Below the pieces are notes generated by a model, which was not told where the DNA came from, made no database searches, and saw only the letters and a program-made list of their open reading frames with translations. From positions 1-8,850 of the forward strand of contig JASKZU010000025.1 of the NCBI GenBank assembly GCA_030147455.1: DNA of 8,850 nt, in the 5' to 3' direction. Positions 5,906 to 8,850 of this stretch are shown one piece after another (position 1 is the first letter of the stretch; every line of letters starts with the position of its first letter). The translations under genes and the position numbers were made by a program. The stretch comes from Planococcus sp. (in: firmicutes) (GTDB lineage Bacteria > Bacillota > Bacilli > Bacillales_A > Planococcaceae).

Positions 5906-6893
5906 GGAAAAGCTCATCGGGTTTCTCTATAAATACGGAGCCATTGTTTTGCTGGCGGCTATCATTTTATATTTCAGCTCGATCAGCACGGCTTTTTTCA
6001 GCTATAGCAACTTCACCGACATTTTGCGGTCGATTTCCATCGTTACGCTGCTGGCGCTGGGTGTGACATTTACACTTGTGGTGGACGGCTTTGATTTGTC
6101 CGTCGGTTCGACTATGTCGCTCTCGACAGTCGTCACGGCTTCGTTAATGGTGTGGTACGATATGCCGCTATGGCTGGTTCTTTTGCTTCCGCTTGTTATC
6201 GGACTTGCCGTCGGCTTGCTCAACAGCTTTCTCATCGTCGGCATCGGCATACCGGACTTGTTGGCGACGCTCAGCATGATGTACATTGTCGCGGGTTTGC
6301 ACCGGACCTATACAGAAGGATATTCCATCTACAATTTTATGCCGCTCACATCCGGGGGGACAGCTCCTGGCGAATTGTCATCATCCTTTTTGTGGATCGG
6401 ACAAGGGCATTTGTTCGGTTTGCCGGTGCCGGTTTGGATTATGCTTATCGTCGTGCTGCTGGCTTATGTCATGCTCCAGCATACGCGTTGGGGGCGCATT
6501 TTTTATATGACCGGGGGCAATCCGGAAGCTGCAACTTTATCCGGTGTCAATGTGAAAAAGGTTAAAACTGCGGCTTATGTCATTTCCGGCATATTGGCTT
6601 CCATGGCGGGCATTTTGTTTACGGCACGCGTCGGTTCTGGACAAATCGATGCCGGGGCACCGCTGCTTATGGAAGCGGTCGCGGCAGTATTTGTCGGATA
6701 TGCTGTACTTGGTGCGGGGCGCCCAAATGTGCTCGGCACGTTTTTCGGGGCAGCGGTCATTGGGATTTTACTGAACGGCCTGACGATCCAAAACTTGCCA
6801 TATTATGCATTCGACATCATCAAAGGCGGTGTGCTGGTGGCAGCGCTGGCGGTCACTTATGTATATGCCAAACGGCGATTTGCCAAGACGTGA
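5859..6893 (+). CDS. ribose-type ABC transporter permease
   Basis: This is a 344-residue integral membrane protein of the RbsC/XylH class (BPD_transp_2), forming the channel of the importer, probably as a homodimer. A basic, hydrophilic N-terminus (residues 1-19) leads to about eight to ten hydrophobic segments, for example 27-41, 60-76, 104-127, 187-206, 240-256, 270-287 and 290-310. The family hallmark DGFDLSVGS is at 76-84. The cytoplasmic coupling loop GGNPEAATLSGVNVKKVK is at 219-236, ahead of the last helices. The ATG at 5859 is preferred because of AGGAAAGGA upstream and because the residues look like a normal RbsC N-terminus. A longer reading from 5706 would add 51 residues entirely inside the ATPase gene. 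The 47-nt overlap suggests translational coupling. A single permease with a double-domain ATPase is the standard make-up of this transporter class, so the set is complete. Confidence 0.94.
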   Translation: MQAVEKKTTKQHHTTKEKLIGFLYKYGAIVLLAAIILYFSSISTAFFSYSNFTDILRSISIVTLLALGVTFTLVVDGFDLSVGSTMSLSTVVTASLMVWYDMPLWLVLLLPLVIGLAVGLLNSFLIVGIGIPDLLATLSMMYIVAGLHRTYTEGYSIYNFMPLTSGGTAPGELSSSFLWIGQGHLFGLPVPVWIMLIVVLLAYVMLQHTRWGRIFYMTGGNPEAATLSGVNVKKVKTAAYVISGILASMAGILFTARVGSGQIDAGAPLLMEAVAAVFVGYAVLGAGRPNVLGTFFGAAVIGILLNGLTIQNLPYYAFDIIKGGVLVAALAVTYVYAKRRFAKT

Positions 6894-6921
6894 AAAGGAA
6901 GGCTGCGGCCTTCCTTTTTTT
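6894..6921 (+). terminator. intrinsic terminator of the mtnK-mtnA-transporter operon
   Basis: AAGGAAGGC (6895-6903) pairs perfectly with GCCTTCCTT (6908-6916) around a TGCG loop and continues into a run of T to 6921. It begins directly after the permease stop codon and marks the end of the operon. Confidence 0.95.
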
Positions 6922-6984
6922 CATGCAGGAAACCGGTCGCTCTAAATCGAAAGTAAAGGAAGTGGGAATACGAGAGGAGCCTAG

Positions 6985-7746
6985 ATGATGCAAGCAGGCG
7001 AAGAAATTCTGCAAGTATGGCGGCGCTTTGACTGGGTGCCGATGGACAATTTGGTCAAGGCCTGGCATTACGGGCGAGCGGGCGTGAAAAAACAGCGCAG
7101 CGTCGAGGAAATGCGCGAACATCGGAAAGCTTATGGTTTGGGTGGGAATTGCTTTGATTTGGCGCTTTGGTTATTGGCTGAATTTCGGGAAGCGGGAATC
7201 GAAGCCTATCCGATCGGTTCAAAGCTTGGAACGGAAGGAGCGCACGCGGCGGTGATGGCACTTGATGGGAAAGGGCGCCGCTTTCTGTGCGATTTGGGAG
7301 ACCAATGGATTCAGCCGATTTTATTGGACGTGCACGACTCGGCATTTTCCGATGCGCCGCAAGCCGGATTTTTCCCCGGTGCCCGCGTTCAGTTATCCGC
7401 TGAGCCGAATGGCTTGGTGATTGGTTACGAGCGGCCCGGCGGCAAATTATCGGTGCAGAGCTATTCGCTCCATCCGGCTGATCCGCAATCATTTAGACAG
7501 GCAGCCGAATTTTCGCAGCATCAGCTTGGCAAACAGCCGCTGATTGAAGTGCGTGTGCCTTATAACGGTGAACTAGCGCACTGGGAATTCAGCGATTGGC
7601 AAAGTGAAATCAGTACGAAATCAGGGCTGAAAAAAGAGCCGCCTGCATCTTCATTCGGCGAATGGGTCGAACGGATACACGGGCGGTCCGGCTATGACCG
7701 CGGAGTAGTTGAAGAAGCATTAAGCTTTTACAGGAGCATGAAATAA
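6985..7746 (+). CDS. arylamine N-acetyltransferase-like protein (cysteine-protease fold)
   Basis: This is a 253-residue soluble protein without a signal peptide. I see a likely Cys-His-Asp triad in the order and spacing of the arylamine N-acetyltransferase family: C56 in GLGGNCFDLA, H87 in EGAHAAVM and D103 in FLCDLGDQW. Family members use the cysteine to carry an acetyl or acyl group to arylamines or other amines, or, in relatives, in amide-synthase steps of natural-product assembly. Here the usual RGGxCxE motif is altered (LGGNCFD), and the C-terminal half (about 130-253) shows no motif I recognise. The substrate is unknown, and a transglutaminase-like role cannot be excluded. GAGGAG (6974-6979) serves either of two adjacent ATGs; 6988 has the better spacing (8 nt) and would drop one methionine. 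The gene follows the operon terminator by 63 nt. I see no convincing promoter in that gap. Confidence 0.72.
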   Translation: MMQAGEEILQVWRRFDWVPMDNLVKAWHYGRAGVKKQRSVEEMREHRKAYGLGGNCFDLALWLLAEFREAGIEAYPIGSKLGTEGAHAAVMALDGKGRRFLCDLGDQWIQPILLDVHDSAFSDAPQAGFFPGARVQLSAEPNGLVIGYERPGGKLSVQSYSLHPADPQSFRQAAEFSQHQLGKQPLIEVRVPYNGELAHWEFSDWQSEISTKSGLKKEPPASSFGEWVERIHGRSGYDRGVVEEALSFYRSMK

Positions 7747-7765
7747 AGTGAACGGGGGAACGGAT

Positions 7766-8236
7766 ATGAACGCCAAATCAGAAACAATCGAAATCAGAAC
7801 AGCGCGCTTAAAGCTCGTGCCAATTACAGAAACGCTGTACCGGGAATTGTACGGCAATTACGAGATGGGTGCGCATATTCCGCTGCATCTGGATGAACTG
7901 AAAAACGATCCGCAACTGCTCGGCTGGGGAGCATGGATTGCCTTTGATGAAACGAATGCGCCGATTGGTGATATGGGGTTTAAGGGCCGCCCTGACCAAG
8001 CAGGAAAAGTGGAAATCGGGTACGGTGTAAAGCCGTCAGAAGAAGGGTTTGGCTATGCAACTGAAGCTGTCCGTGGGCTGGCAGAGCATGCGTTTTCATT
8101 TCCGGAAGTGCGCGAAGTAACCGCAGAATGCTATATGGAAAACCAGGGATCGATCCGTGTGCTGGAGAAAAACGGTTTTGAACAAACCGCACAGGCGGAT
8201 AATCTGATTTTTTGGAGGCTGCGGGATGGCTATTGA
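7766..8236 (+). CDS. GNAT-family N-acetyltransferase
   Basis: This is a 156-residue cytoplasmic acetyltransferase that would transfer an acetyl group from acetyl-CoA to an amine; the substrate cannot be read from the sequence. An opening ETIEIRTARLKLVPIT (6-21) is typical of the RimJ/RimL-like branch (Acetyltransf_3). Strand 4 and the acetyl-CoA pyrophosphate loop are EIGYGVKPSEEGFGYATEAV (83-102), with the Q/R-x-x-G-x-G/A pattern as EEGFGYA. The late motif NQGSIRVLEKNGF (126-138) is the standard end of motif B. The ATG at 7766 is chosen for GGGGGAA 5 nt upstream and because the family fold begins at residue 6. A GTG at 7748, right behind the previous stop, is in frame and would add six residues, but has no good ribosome site. 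It lies 19 nt after the NAT-like gene and overlaps the next gene by 11 nt. Confidence 0.88.
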   Translation: MNAKSETIEIRTARLKLVPITETLYRELYGNYEMGAHIPLHLDELKNDPQLLGWGAWIAFDETNAPIGDMGFKGRPDQAGKVEIGYGVKPSEEGFGYATEAVRGLAEHAFSFPEVREVTAECYMENQGSIRVLEKNGFEQTAQADNLIFWRLRDGY

Positions 8237-8850
8237 AAAACTGGCATACGTTGACAAAAACGGTGCACTGCTTGGTGTGGCCAGCCGTGAAGACATACAC
8301 AGCCGCGGTCTCTGGCACGAAACATTCCATTGCTGGATTGTGGGGCGTGAACTGGGCAAGGATATGGTCCATCTTCAGCTCAGGAGCCGCGACAAGGCTG
8401 ATTTTCCGAACTTATTTGATATTACGGCTGCCGGCCATATTGCATCTCACGAAACGGTCGCAGACGGCGTGAGAGAAATTGACGAAGAGCTGGGGCTATC
8501 TGTTGGATTCAAGGAACTGGCGCCGCTGGGGGTTATCTTTGACGAAATCACACTTCCGGAATTTACCGATCGTGAGCGCGCCCACAATTTCTTGTACAAA
8601 GCAGATGCGATTCAATGGGCTGATTACCGGCTGCAGACGGAAGAAGTCGCAGGAATCGCAGCTGTTGATTTTCAATCTTTTTACGAACTGTGCACGAAAC
8701 GAGTCGAAGCCATCGAGGTAAAAGGGTTTCATGAAACTTCAGAAGGCAGAAAAGCCTTCAGTCAGAAAATCGGCTTAGGGGATATGGTGCCGCATGAAGA
8801 ATCCTACTGGGAACAGGTAGTGCTGCGCATCCGGCAGTCACTGATGAGAT
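8226..8850 (+). CDS. Nudix hydrolase, isopentenyl-diphosphate-isomerase-like branch, 3' end outside the window
   Basis: The frame stays open to the window edge, giving 208 residues; the stop is not seen. The N-terminus with REDIHSRGLWHETFHCWIV (21-39) is typical of the Nudix branch related to isopentenyl-diphosphate isomerase. The Nudix box starts at G70-H71 with E76 and continues as REIDEELGL (83-91), the metal-binding helix. One residue is missing between the first glutamate and the arginine compared with the textbook GX5EX7REUXEEXGU. I believe this shorter form occurs in the branch that has DGxRE, so the protein is probably active. Members hydrolyse nucleoside diphosphates linked to other groups; the substrate cannot be told. 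GGAGG (8214-8218) lies 7 nt upstream, and the ATG overlaps the GNAT stop by 11 nt, so the two are probably co-translated. Confidence 0.88.
   Translation, partial: MAIEKLAYVDKNGALLGVASREDIHSRGLWHETFHCWIVGRELGKDMVHLQLRSRDKADFPNLFDITAAGHIASHETVADGVREIDEELGLSVGFKELAPLGVIFDEITLPEFTDRERAHNFLYKADAIQWADYRLQTEEVAGIAAVDFQSFYELCTKRVEAIEVKGFHETSEGRKAFSQKIGLGDMVPHEESYWEQVVLRIRQSLMR

Noticed and set aside
6922..6984. Promoter for the NAT-like gene
   Set aside because: I found no -35/-10 pair with acceptable spacing; the A+T-rich bits there are too weak to call.
7748..7765. GTG start for the GNAT protein right after the previous stop
   Set aside because: It has no ribosome site at a fitting distance, whereas ATG 7766 has GGGGGAA upstream.
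1..8850. Mobile elements, CRISPR arrays, tRNA or rRNA genes
   Set aside because: I saw no transposase-like protein, spaced direct repeats, cloverleaf or ribosomal RNA signature on either strand.

Overview
The window looks like chromosomal DNA of a low-to-middle G+C Gram-positive bacterium of the Bacillales. The reasons are strong Shine-Dalgarno sites (AGGAGG-like), S-box (SAM-I) riboswitches acting by transcription termination, and methionine-salvage proteins that closely resemble the Bacillus subtilis Mtn set in length and key residues. Base composition by eye is about half G+C, higher than B. subtilis. That would fit a member of the Planococcaceae or a similar group, but the genus is a guess.

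Layout. (1) Positions 1-393, minus strand: the first 131 codons of mtnW (RuBisCO-like enolase of methionine salvage), running off the left edge. (2) Positions 394-1025: a gene-free divergent control region with two back-to-back promoters, each followed by its own SAM-I riboswitch and intrinsic terminator, one serving mtnW (leftward) and one serving mtnK (rightward). (3) Positions 1026-6893, plus strand: a tightly packed five-gene operon. It holds mtnK (methylthioribose kinase), mtnA (methylthioribose-1-phosphate isomerase), and a complete ribose-type ABC importer: a lipoprotein binding protein, a double-domain ATPase and a permease. A clear hairpin terminator at 6894-6921 closes it. (4) Positions 6985-8850, plus strand: a second, apparently unrelated gene group made of an arylamine N-acetyltransferase-like protein, a GNAT acetyltransferase and a Nudix hydrolase cut by the right edge.

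How the parts work together. MtnK phosphorylates 5-methylthioribose (MTR), MtnA isomerises MTR-1-phosphate to methylthioribulose-1-phosphate, and MtnW acts two steps later in the same route back to methionine; the intervening dehydratase MtnB is not in the window. The importer shares the SAM-controlled transcript with the kinase and isomerase, with ATGA overlaps linking mtnK-mtnA and mtnA-binding protein. The natural reading is therefore that it brings in MTR or a close relative such as 5-deoxyribose. This substrate is inferred from context and is the most interesting functional hypothesis here. When SAM is plentiful both riboswitches should terminate transcription; when SAM falls both arms of the salvage system should be expressed together.

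The most unusual structural feature is the difference between the two riboswitches. The mtnW one has a compact P3 arm, while the mtnK one has a P3 arm of about 65 nt that can form three consecutive small hairpins. I found no mobile element, CRISPR array, tRNA, rRNA or broken gene in the window.
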